Origin: an uncultured Candidatus Saccharibacteria bacterium
GTDB lineage: Bacteria > Patescibacteriota > Saccharimonadia > Saccharimonadales > Saccharimonadaceae
Length of the DNA stretch: 64,000 bases
Direction: 5' to 3'
Assembly (NCBI GenBank): GCA_938045445.1
Contig: CALIMM010000016.1
Span: 105,928 to 169,927, forward strand
A program made the translations under genes and the position numbers. The notes under the pieces were generated by a model. That model was not told the DNA's origin and ran no database searches. It worked only from the letters and a program-made list of their open reading frames with translations. Positions 16,047 through 24,302 of the stretch are shown one piece after another. The number at the start of each line of letters is the position of its first letter. Position 1 is the first letter of the stretch.

Positions 16047-16994
16047 ATGAAAACAATCACCATTCTTATCCCTGCCTACAACGAAGCAGCTGTTTTGCCA
16101 CAGCTATTTGCCCGGCTCGAGACGCTGCAGCGCAGTGTCGATCGCCGGCGCTACCAGTTCGAATTCTTATTTATTAATGACGGCAGCCAAGATCACACGC
16201 TCGAGCTCATTCAGATCGAGCAGCAACACAACCCCGCCATTGCCTACCTTAATCTCTCACGCAACTTTGGCAAAGAAGCTGCTATGCTCGCTGGCTTCGA
16301 CCACGCCGCGGGTGATGCTGTCGTGGTAATTGATGCCGACCTACAAGACCCACCAGAGCTGATCCCGCAGATGATCGAGCTGTGGGAACAGGGGTATGAT
16401 GATGTGTATGCACGGCGCCGAAGCCGCTCCGGCGAGACCTGGCTCAAGAAAAAAACCGCCGCGTGGTATTACCGTCTCCTCCAGAGTACAACGCATATAC
16501 CCGTCCAGATCGACACGGGCGACTTTCGCTTACTTAGCAAACGCTGCGTCACTGCCATCACCCAGCTGCGCGAATCTCAGCGCAATACCAAAGCGATCTT
16601 TAGCTGGGTGGGGTATAAAAAGAAGGAGATTCTTTATGACCGCGACCCACGGGCTGCTGGCACCATCAAGCAAAGTCCGCGCACACTCATCAACCTCGCT
16701 ATTGACGGCATCACGAGCTTTACCACCGCACCACTGCGCATCTCGGCTGTGCTGGGCTTCCTCATCGCCTTCTTGGCCTCTATCTATATCCTCTATCTAC
16801 TCATCCGACCACTGTTTGGTGTGCCAACTGGTGCAGGTTATTCGTCGCTCATGGCGGTGATTCTCTTCCTTGGTGGAGTGCAGTTGCTGAGTTTGGGAGT
16901 GATTGGCGAATACATCGCTCGGATTTTTAGTGAGACGAAGCAGCGCCCACCTTATCTCGTTGAGGAGCATCGTGAGGCTCGCCATCGCAAATAA
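16047..16994 (+). CDS. GtrB/DPM1-type polyprenyl-phosphate glycosyltransferase
   Basis: A 315-residue enzyme. The GT2 domain (ITILIPAYNEAAVLPQL, FINDGSQDHT, LSRNFGKEAAMLAG, VVIDADLQDPPELIP with its DADLQDP motif) is followed by two transmembrane helices at about residues 232-255 and 265-290. This is the layout of GtrB, which moves glucose or another sugar from a nucleotide donor onto undecaprenyl phosphate. Its partner GtrA-like gene begins within its last codons. TACAAT at 16032-16037 lies 9 bases before the ATG, another nearly leaderless start. Confidence 0.9.
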   Translation: MKTITILIPAYNEAAVLPQLFARLETLQRSVDRRRYQFEFLFINDGSQDHTLELIQIEQQHNPAIAYLNLSRNFGKEAAMLAGFDHAAGDAVVVIDADLQDPPELIPQMIELWEQGYDDVYARRRSRSGETWLKKKTAAWYYRLLQSTTHIPVQIDTGDFRLLSKRCVTAITQLRESQRNTKAIFSWVGYKKKEILYDRDPRAAGTIKQSPRTLINLAIDGITSFTTAPLRISAVLGFLIAFLASIYILYLLIRPLFGVPTGAGYSSLMAVILFLGGVQLLSLGVIGEYIARIFSETKQRPPYLVEEHREARHRK

Positions 16995-17391
16995 CAGCGG
17001 TAAGTTGCTGCGGTTTGCGCTGGTTGGTGGGATTAATACAGCGATTGATATTGGCTTGCTGTTTGGGCTCACCGCACTTGGCGTGCCAAAGCTTGCGGCC
17101 AATACAGTATCGACAGGCACGGCCTTTATCTTTAGCTTTTTTGCTAATAAGTCGTACACTTTTCGTGCCCAGGGTAATGTGCGCCGGCAGCTGATCTTGT
17201 TTGTCGTCGTCACCCTGGCGGGCTTGTGGGGGCTACAAAACGCGGTTATTTTCTGTGTTTCGCCTATCCTGACCTCTGTTATTCATACTGAGCCGCTTGT
17301 GCTGCTGCTCGCAAAAATCATTGCCACTGGTGCATCGCTGGTGTGGAATTATTGTTTGTATGATCGTGTTGTTTTTCGAACAACGGATTAA
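16972..17391 (+). CDS. GtrA family membrane protein (putative lipid-linked sugar flippase)
   Basis: From a GTG at 16972 this gives 139 residues, the usual GtrA length, with four hydrophobic helices. GKLLRFALVGGINTAIDIGL at the start, FIFSFFANKSYTF in the middle and SLVWNYCLYDRVVF at the end are the family landmarks. A GAGGAG sequence sits 6-8 bases before the GTG. A longer frame reaches 16903 but is buried in the GtrB gene and lacks a ribosome binding site. GtrA proteins are thought to flip polyprenyl-phosphate sugars outward, supplying glycan side-chain decoration. Overlap with GtrB by 23 bases supports coupling. Confidence 0.88.
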   Translation: MRLAIANNSGKLLRFALVGGINTAIDIGLLFGLTALGVPKLAANTVSTGTAFIFSFFANKSYTFRAQGNVRRQLILFVVVTLAGLWGLQNAVIFCVSPILTSVIHTEPLVLLLAKIIATGASLVWNYCLYDRVVFRTTD

Positions 17392-17590
17392 TGAGCCTTT
17401 CCCATATACTATGTTTTAAACAACACAGCGTGGCTGCACTATGTCATATTCAACTCTCAAGAATATCGCATATTTGCACACTTTGGCCCTAGTACACCAA
17501 GAGGATCTCTATCAGACAAAGTGTAAGCCGTTGTTTGTTTAACAACTAACTTATTCGGTAGCCATAAACTCACCATGTGGTTATAAGCAA

Positions 17591-18112
17591 CTATTGACGC
17601 TGGTAATCATCCACAACCCGCACAATATCATCCTCTGTTGATGGGTGCGCTAGGTCGGTGTGTTGCCAGAGCTCAGCAATGATCGTTGGGTGCTGGGCGT
17701 CACCACAGGCACGGTGGCGCTCCCCTGCCGCCAACCTCACGATATCGCCTGCCTGAGCTGGTGTTGGCTGGGCTGGTAGCTCGTCGCTCATGTTGCGATA
17801 GTACGCACCAGCGGTCAGAAAACACCACAACTCCGCCCGCCGATGATGATATTGCCAGCTGAGGCGCGCTCCTGGCCGGACAAAGAGTATCTTAGGGCTA
17901 AGCGGTGCATCGACTTTATCCTTGATTTCTACCCCCGAAGCTACAAAGAAATCCGCCGCAAACCGCTCTGCCTGCGCCGGATCAATACAAACAAACCCAC
18001 CCCATGGCCGTTGGCTGTCTACCCCGGTGATATGGTAGCCGGCCTGGCGAAGAACGTGCTCTATTTGCGCCACGCTTGTCTGAGCTGCTATATGTTGCGA
18101 TAATTCCATCAT
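17591..18112 (-). CDS. Cupin protein of the mannose-6-phosphate isomerase type II family
   Basis: A 173-residue protein. After about 30 residues it shows RPWGGFVCID, then KILFVRPGARLSWQYHHRRAELW, the cupin strand with paired histidines and glutamate that bind metal, followed by AGDIVRLAAGERH. The pattern resembles the C-terminal domain of bifunctional mannose-1-phosphate guanylyltransferase/mannose-6-phosphate isomerases, here standing alone. It would supply mannose- or fructose-6-phosphate for sugar nucleotides, consistent with the glycan locus, but a related sugar-phosphate role cannot be excluded. A second ATG at 18109 is an equal start candidate. Confidence 0.75.
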   Translation of the reverse strand: MMELSQHIAAQTSVAQIEHVLRQAGYHITGVDSQRPWGGFVCIDPAQAERFAADFFVASGVEIKDKVDAPLSPKILFVRPGARLSWQYHHRRAELWCFLTAGAYYRNMSDELPAQPTPAQAGDIVRLAAGERHRACGDAQHPTIIAELWQHTDLAHPSTEDDIVRVVDDYQRQ

Positions 18113-18227
18113 ATTACGATAATATGGGTATTATAGCACTTTTATGCAGAGTTGGGTTATTATTATCCGCCTTGACATACCCTCGCTCATCTGGCGCTTT
18201 TGGTGCAGGAGCTGTATACTAGAGGGT

Positions 18228-19331
18228 ATGAGTTTTCATATTGCAATCGACGCCCGTGTGATCAATTCTGGCACGGGCACATATGTCGTGAAGCTGCTCG
18301 AGCAGCTGGAGCGGCTTGACACGACCAACCGCTATAGCATCCTTGTCCCCACCAAGGACCGCGACTATTGGCAGCCGCACAACCCTAACTTCACTATCCG
18401 CACGGTCGACTTTGCTAATTATTCGCTGGCAGAGCAGCTAGGCTTCCGCCGCTATCTGGATGAACTGAAGCCCGATTTAGTACACTTTTGTATGCCGCAG
18501 CAACCGGTTTTTTACAGAGGTAAGCATGTCACAACGGTGCACGATATGACCCTCCTCAAGACGTATAATTCCGACAAAAATTGGCTGGTGTTTCATCTTA
18601 AGCAGTTGGTGGGGCGCTGGGTGTTTCGGCGGATTGCCCGCACCAGCGAGCATATCATCACTATTTCTCAGACGACCAAGCAAGAATACCAGGACTTTAC
18701 CAAGATCCCCGATAGCAAAATCTCGGTCATCTACGAGGCGGGCGAGGCACACCCTGGGCAGCTCACGCCGTATATCGACCTCCCCTTCAAGCGGTTTATT
18801 ATCTACGTTGGGCAGCAGCCTGATTATAAAAATCTGCGCCGCCTCGCGGCCGCACACCAGCAGCTGCTGAGTCGCTGGCCAGACCTTGGCCTGGTGTTTG
18901 TAGGACGGATGAATGAAGACACCAAGCGCAACCAAGCTTACTACCAGCAGCAGGGCTACCGCAATATCCACTTCACCGGGTTCATCCCTGATGGGCAGCG
19001 CGATTGGCTGCTTAACAAAGCCGAGGCGTATGTCTTTCCGTCCCTCATGGAGGGATTTGGCTTGCCACCACTCGAGACGATGGCATATGGCACGACCCCT
19101 GTTATATCCAGCAACACCTCATGCATGCCCGAGATTTTGGGCGATGCTGCCGAGTACTTCGACCCACTCGACGTTGATGCCATCACGAACGCGATCGACC
19201 GCGTCCTCAGCCAACCAGCTCGCCGCCGCGAACTCATCGTCAAAGGCAAAGCCCAAGCTGCCCGCTACTCGTGGGAACGCTGCGGTGAGGAGACGTTGGC
19301 GGTATATGAGCGAGCGTTGCGGCAGGTGTAA
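18228..19331 (+). CDS. Family 4 glycosyltransferase
   Basis: A 367-residue GT-B enzyme from the ATG at 18228. It has IDARVINSGTGTYVVKLLEQL (glycine-rich turn of the acceptor domain), VTTVHDMTLLK, FIIYVGQQPDYKNLRRL (start of the donor domain) and YVFPSLMEGFGLPPLETMAYG, which holds the EGFGLPPLE E-x7-E donor motif, followed by SCMPEILGDAAEYFDP. This is a complete GT4 (mannosyl/rhamnosyl type). The frame continues upstream to 18144, but TATACT at 18215-18220 ends 7 bases before 18228, so that extension would be upstream of the transcript. Confidence 0.9.
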   Translation: MSFHIAIDARVINSGTGTYVVKLLEQLERLDTTNRYSILVPTKDRDYWQPHNPNFTIRTVDFANYSLAEQLGFRRYLDELKPDLVHFCMPQQPVFYRGKHVTTVHDMTLLKTYNSDKNWLVFHLKQLVGRWVFRRIARTSEHIITISQTTKQEYQDFTKIPDSKISVIYEAGEAHPGQLTPYIDLPFKRFIIYVGQQPDYKNLRRLAAAHQQLLSRWPDLGLVFVGRMNEDTKRNQAYYQQQGYRNIHFTGFIPDGQRDWLLNKAEAYVFPSLMEGFGLPPLETMAYGTTPVISSNTSCMPEILGDAAEYFDPLDVDAITNAIDRVLSQPARRRELIVKGKAQAARYSWERCGEETLAVYERALRQV

Positions 19332-19354
19332 TAAATGTAATGGGAGAAAATAAT

Positions 19355-19903
19355 ATGCAATGGCGTTACTGTGGACTATACGATTACAAAGATGACGAAC
19401 CAGCCATTGGTCGTTGGTTAAGCGAAAAGACGGCACAACGCCGCTATCATGATCCGACAAAAGATCTGACAATCGTGCCCCCAGCTGACCCTTCGACTGG
19501 TTTTGTTCCATACTATATTAGTGTTACTACAGCAGAGTATCCTTCTTTTAAGGCGACGATTCTTACACTGCCAGGACTCACAACCGAATCAGGCAAAGAA
19601 ATCAAAGTTGGAGCTCCACATCAAGAAATTTTATGGAAGAATTGTCAAGATGGACGCTTGTTCTGTTTTCGAGCAGTCATCTACGAGTATCCTCCGGTTA
19701 ACATGATGCCAACACCAGACACTATGTGGGCGATCGCGAGAACACAAATTGATAAAAATGAAGACGGCACCGGCCATCTCCAAGCGTGGTCTCAGACTGA
19801 TCCAGATAATTTACTTACGGCCGATATGGGAGACTTTGATGTAAACGAGTTGTATGATCCGTTTCCTGAGTGGGGACATTGGGATGAATTGTTGAGAGAC
19901 TAG
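19355..19903 (+). CDS. Hypothetical cytoplasmic protein
   Basis: A 182-residue soluble, acidic protein without signal peptide or membrane helix. I do not recognise it. It is rich in Trp, Tyr, Pro and Asp (MQWRYCGLYDYKDDEPAIG near the start; PFPEWGHWDELL at the end) and in A+T relative to its neighbours, which may indicate acquisition. The ATG at 19355 is preceded by GGGAG at a normal distance; the in-frame ATG at 19340 is not. It stands alone between the GT4 gene and the leftward jag operon. Confidence 0.65.
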   Translation: MQWRYCGLYDYKDDEPAIGRWLSEKTAQRRYHDPTKDLTIVPPADPSTGFVPYYISVTTAEYPSFKATILTLPGLTTESGKEIKVGAPHQEILWKNCQDGRLFCFRAVIYEYPPVNMMPTPDTMWAIARTQIDKNEDGTGHLQAWSQTDPDNLLTADMGDFDVNELYDPFPEWGHWDELLRD

Positions 19904-19960
19904 TAACAGTAGTTGAACTACCGAACTACCCCTACACTATAAGTAGATATTTTTAGTATT

Positions 19961-19997
19961 ATTGCAAAAATAACCGGCCATCACTGGCCGGTTATAA
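19961..19997 (-). terminator. Intrinsic terminator of the yidC-jag operon
   Basis: An 11-bp perfect stem (ATAACCGGCCA at 19970-19980 with TGGCCGGTTAT at 19985-19995) around a TCAC loop. On the minus strand it is followed by a run of T (complement of 19966-19970), so it terminates leftward transcription just after the jag stop. Confidence 0.85.
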
Positions 19998-20019
19998 GAT
20001 ATATCATAGCGCGTAGCTT

Positions 20020-20484
20020 TTACTCAGCCTCTTCCAGCTGGATGATCACATGGCGCTCGCGGCCTTCGCCTTCGGAGACGGTCGTGATACCAGATGCATC
20101 GGCAGCAACTTGGTGGACAATACGCCGATCAGCTGGGTTGAGGTGGGCGGTGTAGGGCTCACCAGTTGCACGCACGCGCTCAATCCAGCCCCGGGCTTTG
20201 TCGGCGACCTTCTCCTCGTGCTGCTTTTTGTAGTCGGCAATATCAACGCTCACACGCACTATGGCCGCATGCTGCGCCCGCAGTGCCGACGAAACGATAT
20301 ATTGCAGTGCCCGTAGTGTCTCTGCCCCGCGGCCAATCAAGATACTATTAATGTCCGACGACTCCACCCGGAGTGTCATTACTTCGCCATCATCGTCACC
20401 CGATACCGCAATATTTTCGCCAAAAAACGAGATGATGTTCTGGAGATATTCTCGGGCAAATGTTACTGATTGGTATCGATCCAT
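20020..20484 (-). CDS. jag: KhpB/Jag RNA-binding protein (KH and R3H domains)
   Basis: A 154-residue protein. Residues about 45-95 form a KH domain with the GxxG-type loop IGRGAETLRALQYIVS; residues about 110-150 form the R3H domain, with NPADRRIVHQ as the R-x-x-x-H signature. The N-terminal Jag-N domain found in longer homologues is short or absent. KhpB binds small and messenger RNAs and influences cell elongation and division in Gram-positive bacteria. The gene lies just behind yidC, the conserved order near bacterial origins. A GGAGGAG ribosome binding site precedes the ATG. Confidence 0.92.
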   Translation of the reverse strand: MDRYQSVTFAREYLQNIISFFGENIAVSGDDDGEVMTLRVESSDINSILIGRGAETLRALQYIVSSALRAQHAAIVRVSVDIADYKKQHEEKVADKARGWIERVRATGEPYTAHLNPADRRIVHQVAADASGITTVSEGEGRERHVIIQLEEAE

Positions 20485-20501
20485 CGGGTTCTCCTCCTCT
20501 G

Positions 20502-21422
20502 TTATTCTTTGGCTTTGATGCGTGTGACGTTGGCTTCTGTGGCTGCTTTGGCGCGCTTCTTTGTCGACTTTTTCTTGGCGGGTGGTGTAATGTCTACTTC
20601 ATCGGCAATTGCTTCGAGCTCTTGCTTGTCTTTGCGGAGGAGATACGACTGCTGCGCCACCGCTACGAGATTAGACGCTGTGTAGTAGAGCGCCAACGCC
20701 CCCGGCAAGCCCATCATGATCATAAACATCATCACTGGCATAAACTTCGCCATATTGCGCATCATTGCTGCGTTCATTTCAGAGGGGTCGGCTTCTTTAC
20801 CGGCAGCCGTCTCCTTCATGATGTCGCGGAAGCGCTTGGTACTTTTGCCAGTTGGCATAGTTTGCTTGGTCATTACATACTGTGTGAGAGCTGAGATAAT
20901 TGCGAGAGCGAGGAGCGGCCAGACAATGCCATCCTTACCAAGCGCTACCTTGGTGAGGTCGATAAAGCCCAGCATGGTGTGATTAAACTGCTCAGGGTGG
21001 TGAATGATCGTCTTGATGGCATCGATATTCTTAAGCGGCTCGTAGATGTAGCGCGCCACTTGGTCGCGGTGGAGCGAGATGATCATGATCACCTGGTAGA
21101 GGCCGATAAAGATCGGAATCTGAATGAAGAGCAAGAGAATCGAGCGAAATGGCTTGATGCCGTACTTCTTATACAGTTCCATCTGCTGCATCGCTTCTAC
21201 TTGGCGATTACCATTAGCCGCTTTCTTGATCTTGGCCAGCTCAGGCTGCATCTTGCGCATCTGTTTGCTCTGGTGGAGCTGCCGCTTGAGCAGTGGATAG
21301 AGCAAAAAGCGGATGATGACCGTGAAGAGAATCACCGCTATGCCAAAGTCACCACCAGGGATGATACTATAGATAAGCAAAAGTGCGTTAAAAATGGGCT
21401 GTAAAATTATTGTCTCAAACAT
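20502..21422 (-). CDS. yidC: Membrane protein insertase YidC/OxaI
   Basis: A 306-residue short-type YidC without the large periplasmic domain of proteobacterial homologues. It has the five-helix core: PIFNALLLIYSIIPGGDFGIAVILFT, the cytoplasmic hairpin RQLHQSKQMRKMQPELAKIKK, then MELYKKYGIKPFRSILLLFIQIPIFIGLY and the last helices near VMTKQTMPTG and ALYYTASN. The C-terminus is lysine-rich, as in Gram-positive YidC proteins that contact the ribosome. Start chosen at 21422, where GGAGTCAAT precedes ATG; the frame is open to 21464. It inserts membrane proteins with or without SecYEG. Followed by jag after 17 bases. Confidence 0.93.
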   Translation of the reverse strand: MFETIILQPIFNALLLIYSIIPGGDFGIAVILFTVIIRFLLYPLLKRQLHQSKQMRKMQPELAKIKKAANGNRQVEAMQQMELYKKYGIKPFRSILLLFIQIPIFIGLYQVIMIISLHRDQVARYIYEPLKNIDAIKTIIHHPEQFNHTMLGFIDLTKVALGKDGIVWPLLALAIISALTQYVMTKQTMPTGKSTKRFRDIMKETAAGKEADPSEMNAAMMRNMAKFMPVMMFMIMMGLPGALALYYTASNLVAVAQQSYLLRKDKQELEAIADEVDITPPAKKKSTKKRAKAATEANVTRIKAKE

Positions 21423-21733
21423 ATTGACTCCGATTACTGCATTTATTGTATCATAGGTGGCCACGGAAGATGAATTGTGGCGAAGTATTTTTGGAAATCA
21501 ATCGTTGATATATGCGATACACCACTGCTAGTGTTGTATATAAGAGTATTTATGACCCTAGAAAAGAACACTCACCTAGCTTGCCTTTCATTGGTATAGA
21601 ATGACAAGAAAAGAATTTTGTATAAATATTTTGAGTTATGTTTACCACTGTTTGCAGAAAACTATTTGTCACTGATTTGACTCAAAGTACTATGAAGTAG
21701 GTCGCGCAAAGAAGACTGAGAGGATATAAGATT
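21423..21733. other. AT-rich gap between yidC and rnpA
   Basis: About 310 bases with no coding frame. On the minus strand TACAAT near 21450-21445 can serve as -10 for yidC. In most bacteria rnpA and yidC are closer together; here they are separated and yidC seems to have its own promoter. Nothing else is recognisable. Confidence 0.45.
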
Positions 21734-22120
21734 TTATTCTGCCTTATCTCTTTCATCACTTGGCGTTGCGTCGCCAGGGCAAATACCAGCTCGCACAAGC
21801 AGATTTGTCACTACTAGCGCAAGCTCATCATGCGGCGTGGTGAGTACCTCGCTTGAGGTGATAATTAGTGCAACGTCGTACACCCCTGTAAAGTGCGGCA
21901 CGTGCTGGCGCAGAATTTCGTAGACACGGCGGCGAATGCGGTTGCGCCCCACCGCAGATTTGTGCACCTTTTTGCTCACCACGACGGCAATGCGTGGCAT
22001 GCGCCGACGGCGATTAGCCACGTATTTGACGGTTAGCAAGCGCGAACGCTCGGCACTGGCATGGCGATACAAATAGCGCAGCCCGCCATAGCCATGAAAC
22101 CGGTATCGTTGCTGTAGCAT
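21734..22120 (-). CDS. rnpA: Ribonuclease P protein component
   Basis: A 128-residue basic protein of the usual size. RHASAERSRLLTVKYVANRR in the first half and the diagnostic SAVGRNRIRRRVYEILR helix (the RNR motif that contacts the RNase P RNA) are present. RnpA helps the catalytic RNA remove 5' leaders from pre-tRNAs. It lies downstream of rpmH in the conserved order. TATAAT at 22132-22127 is only 6 bases from the ATG, which implies a leaderless transcript of its own. Confidence 0.93.
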   Translation of the reverse strand: MLQQRYRFHGYGGLRYLYRHASAERSRLLTVKYVANRRRRMPRIAVVVSKKVHKSAVGRNRIRRRVYEILRQHVPHFTGVYDVALIITSSEVLTTPHDELALVVTNLLVRAGICPGDATPSDERDKAE

Positions 22121-22154
22121 AGCTGTATTATAGCAAATCTGCCCGCAAGCAGAG

Positions 22155-22188
22155 ATAAAAATAACCCACCAAGCAGTGGGTTATTTTC
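22155..22188 (-). terminator. Terminator-like hairpin between rpmH and rnpA
   Basis: AAAATAACCCAC (22157-22168) pairs with GTGGGTTATTTT (22175-22186) around a 6-base loop. On the minus strand a T-rich run follows. It would stop leftward transcripts from rpmH before rnpA, which agrees with rnpA having its own -10 box. Confidence 0.75.
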
Positions 22189-22208
22189 GTCATTTTGCTA
22201 TCGTCACA

Positions 22209-22349
22209 CTACGAGAGTGCGAGGCGAGCGCGACCCTTGGCACGGCGGCGCTTGAGCACATTGCGGCCTGCCTTGGTGGCAATCCGTGCCCGAAACCCGT
22301 GCGTCCGAGCGCGATGACGAGTGTGTGGTTGGTGAGTTCGTTTTGGCAT
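22209..22349 (-). CDS. rpmH: 50S ribosomal protein L34
   Basis: A 46-residue strongly basic protein reading MPKRTHQPHTRHRARTHGF and later GRNVLKRRRAKGRARLALS, an unmistakable L34. It is a component of the large ribosomal subunit. It is the first gene of the leftward rpmH-rnpA-yidC-jag block that faces away from dnaA, the arrangement found beside most bacterial origins. The -10 box TATAAT (22364-22359) is 9 bases before the ATG and no ribosome binding site is visible. Confidence 0.97.
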   Translation of the reverse strand: MPKRTHQPHTRHRARTHGFRARIATKAGRNVLKRRRAKGRARLALS

Positions 22350-22637
22350 ATCATTGCTATTATACGCGATTGCCCCAGATCTTTCAACTTTTCACTCGCT
22401 TGGTGGATTTTATGCTCCGAGTAACCTCCGTCATAAGCATAGCCAAATTGCTTATCCACATTTGTTCGTGAGTTATCCACACTTTAACAGAGGTAATGCA
22501 TTTTTGTGGAAAAACTCCACCCCTGTTGCTCTTTTCGGATTTACCCCGTTGTTGTATTTCTCACGGTTGTGGAAAAGTCGGTTTTTTCTTATACTAAAAA
22601 GAGTCATTGTATAACAAACAAGGAGCAGCAAAAGCCA
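22350..22637. other. oriC: Origin of replication, dnaA-upstream part (oriC)
   Basis: The rpmH-dnaA gap contains two perfect DnaA boxes, TTATCCACA at 22452-22460 and 22473-22481, on the same strand and 21 bases apart, about two helical turns. Near-consensus TGTGGAAAA boxes follow on the other strand at 22505-22513 and 22568-22576. The surrounding sequence is A+T-rich. Position between rpmH and dnaA is the conserved place for oriC. Confidence 0.8.
22567..22595 (+). promoter_or_regulatory. dnaA promoter overlapping a DnaA box
   Basis: TTGTGG at 22567-22572 and TATACT at 22590-22595 are separated by exactly 17 bases. The -35 element overlaps the TGTGGAAAA DnaA-like box at 22568-22576, which would allow DnaA to repress its own gene. 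Confidence 0.6.
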
Positions 22638-24020
22638 GTGTACCACAGCCTGTGGAAGAGTGTTTTGGGTGAGATTGAAGTGTCGATACCAAGCGGTGTT
22701 TTTTCGACGTGGTTTGCCAATACCGAGATGCTCAGCAACAAAGACGGGGTGATTACCATTGGTGTGGCGAATATCTTTGCGATTCGCCAGTTTGAGGTGC
22801 GCTACGATAGCATCGTCAAAGAAGCGCTCCAGCACAGTGGCGTGGAGGTGTCGCGCATCGCCTATGTGGTAAACAAACAAGGCAAAAAACGCACTGTCAT
22901 TAGCCGCGAAACCACTGGTCAGCCAGCCGACCGCGTCGAGGAACGAGCGGCGGCGCTCATCAGCAAGCCAACTACCCCATCACACTCTAGCTCTACCACA
23001 CCAGCGACTAGCCTCAACGCGCGCTATACCTTCCAGAATTTCATTGTCGGCTCGAGCAACGACCTCGCCTACACTGCCTGCCAAGCGGTCGCAAACAGCC
23101 CTGGCACGAAGTATAATCCCCTCTTTATCTACGGTGGCGTTGGCCTTGGTAAAACACACCTCATCCAAGCGGTAGGCAATGAGATTCTTGCGCGCGACCC
23201 ACGCAAAAAAGTCGCCTACCTGAGCTCGGAGACGTTTGTCAAAGAATTTATCGAGTCGATCCGTTTTAAAAAGGCTGGCTTTTCTGACCGGTACCGCAAT
23301 GTCGACGTACTCATCGTCGACGATATGCAATTTATTGCTGGGCGCGAAAAGACTCAGGAGGAATTCTTTCACACCTTCAATGCCCTCCACCAAGCCAACA
23401 AGCAAATTATCATCGGTAGTGACAAGCCACCACACAGCATCCCTACCCTGACGGAGCGCTTGCGCAGCCGCTTTGAGTGGGGGATGGCGATTGATATTCA
23501 GATGCCCGACTTCGAGACGCGCTGCGCGATCGTCGAGACCAAGGCAAGCTTCGCTGGCGTAACGCTTGAACGCGACACTGTGGAGTATCTTGCCAAGAAC
23601 GTCAAGACAAACATCCGCGAGCTCGAGGGTGCGCTCAATCAACTCCTTGCCTATGCGGAAATGCGTGGCGTCGCCCCTGATGTGATGACAGCAGAAGGCT
23701 TACTTGGTAATGTCCGGCGCAGTCGCCCTCAGCATCTCACCGCCAAGCAGATTATCGACAAGACTGCTCGCCATTTCCAGATCGACAGCAAAGAAATCTG
23801 TGGTGCTAAGCGGGCTAAACATATCGTTGTGCCGCGGCAGATTGCTATGTACTTACTGCGCAGCGAGCTTCACATGAGCTTCCCACAAATTGCTAATGAG
23901 CTGGGCCGCAAAGACCATACTACCGCCATCCACTCAGTCGAAAAGATCGAAAAATCCATCAAGCTTGACTACCTCATCCGTGAGCAAGTCGCTGACATCC
24001 GGGACAAGCTCTATGCCTAG
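22638..24020 (+). CDS. dnaA: Chromosomal replication initiator DnaA
   Basis: From the GTG at 22638 a 460-residue DnaA with all four parts: domain I (LWKSVLGEIEVSIPSGVFSTWF), a Ser/Thr/Pro linker near residues 110-130, the AAA+ domain with Walker A GGVGLGKTHL at about residue 168 and Walker B VLIVDDMQF, and the DNA-binding domain IV ending in GRKDHTTAIHSVEKIE, the DnaA-box recognition helix. The frame is open to 22506, but that extension covers the oriC boxes and the promoter; AAGGAG at 22620 supports the GTG. DnaA binds the boxes on both sides of its gene and melts the origin. Confidence 0.96.
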   Translation: MYHSLWKSVLGEIEVSIPSGVFSTWFANTEMLSNKDGVITIGVANIFAIRQFEVRYDSIVKEALQHSGVEVSRIAYVVNKQGKKRTVISRETTGQPADRVEERAAALISKPTTPSHSSSTTPATSLNARYTFQNFIVGSSNDLAYTACQAVANSPGTKYNPLFIYGGVGLGKTHLIQAVGNEILARDPRKKVAYLSSETFVKEFIESIRFKKAGFSDRYRNVDVLIVDDMQFIAGREKTQEEFFHTFNALHQANKQIIIGSDKPPHSIPTLTERLRSRFEWGMAIDIQMPDFETRCAIVETKASFAGVTLERDTVEYLAKNVKTNIRELEGALNQLLAYAEMRGVAPDVMTAEGLLGNVRRSRPQHLTAKQIIDKTARHFQIDSKEICGAKRAKHIVVPRQIAMYLLRSELHMSFPQIANELGRKDHTTAIHSVEKIEKSIKLDYLIREQVADIRDKLYA

Positions 24021-24302
24021 GCCATGTGTTTTTTTCGCGACGCCTGTGGAAAAGCCGTGTATAGTGAGTCGTATAACCAGCGGACAGTTCGTGGGCAGCC
24101 ATCCACAGCACCAAGAGCGCACCGCCCTCCAGCCTCATTGGCTGGTGGATAACCACCACTTCTCCCCGGCTTATCCACGCCAGCGATCACAGCGTTTTGC
24201 ACAAGTAGTGAGCAGGTCGTACCTCTGTTATTCATCATGGTTTCCACAGTATCCACAGCACCTATTACTATACCAACCAGATAAAAAGAAAGGATTGTTG
24301 AT
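24021..24302. other. Second DnaA-box cluster between dnaA and dnaN
   Basis: The 282-base gap contains TGTGGAAAA (24045-24053), the complement of TTATCCACC (24144-24152), TTATCCACG (24171-24179) and TATCCACA (24250-24257), besides further TCCACA cores. It is therefore probably part of a bipartite origin embracing dnaA, as in Bacillus. An AAAGGA site near its end serves dnaN. Confidence 0.7.
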
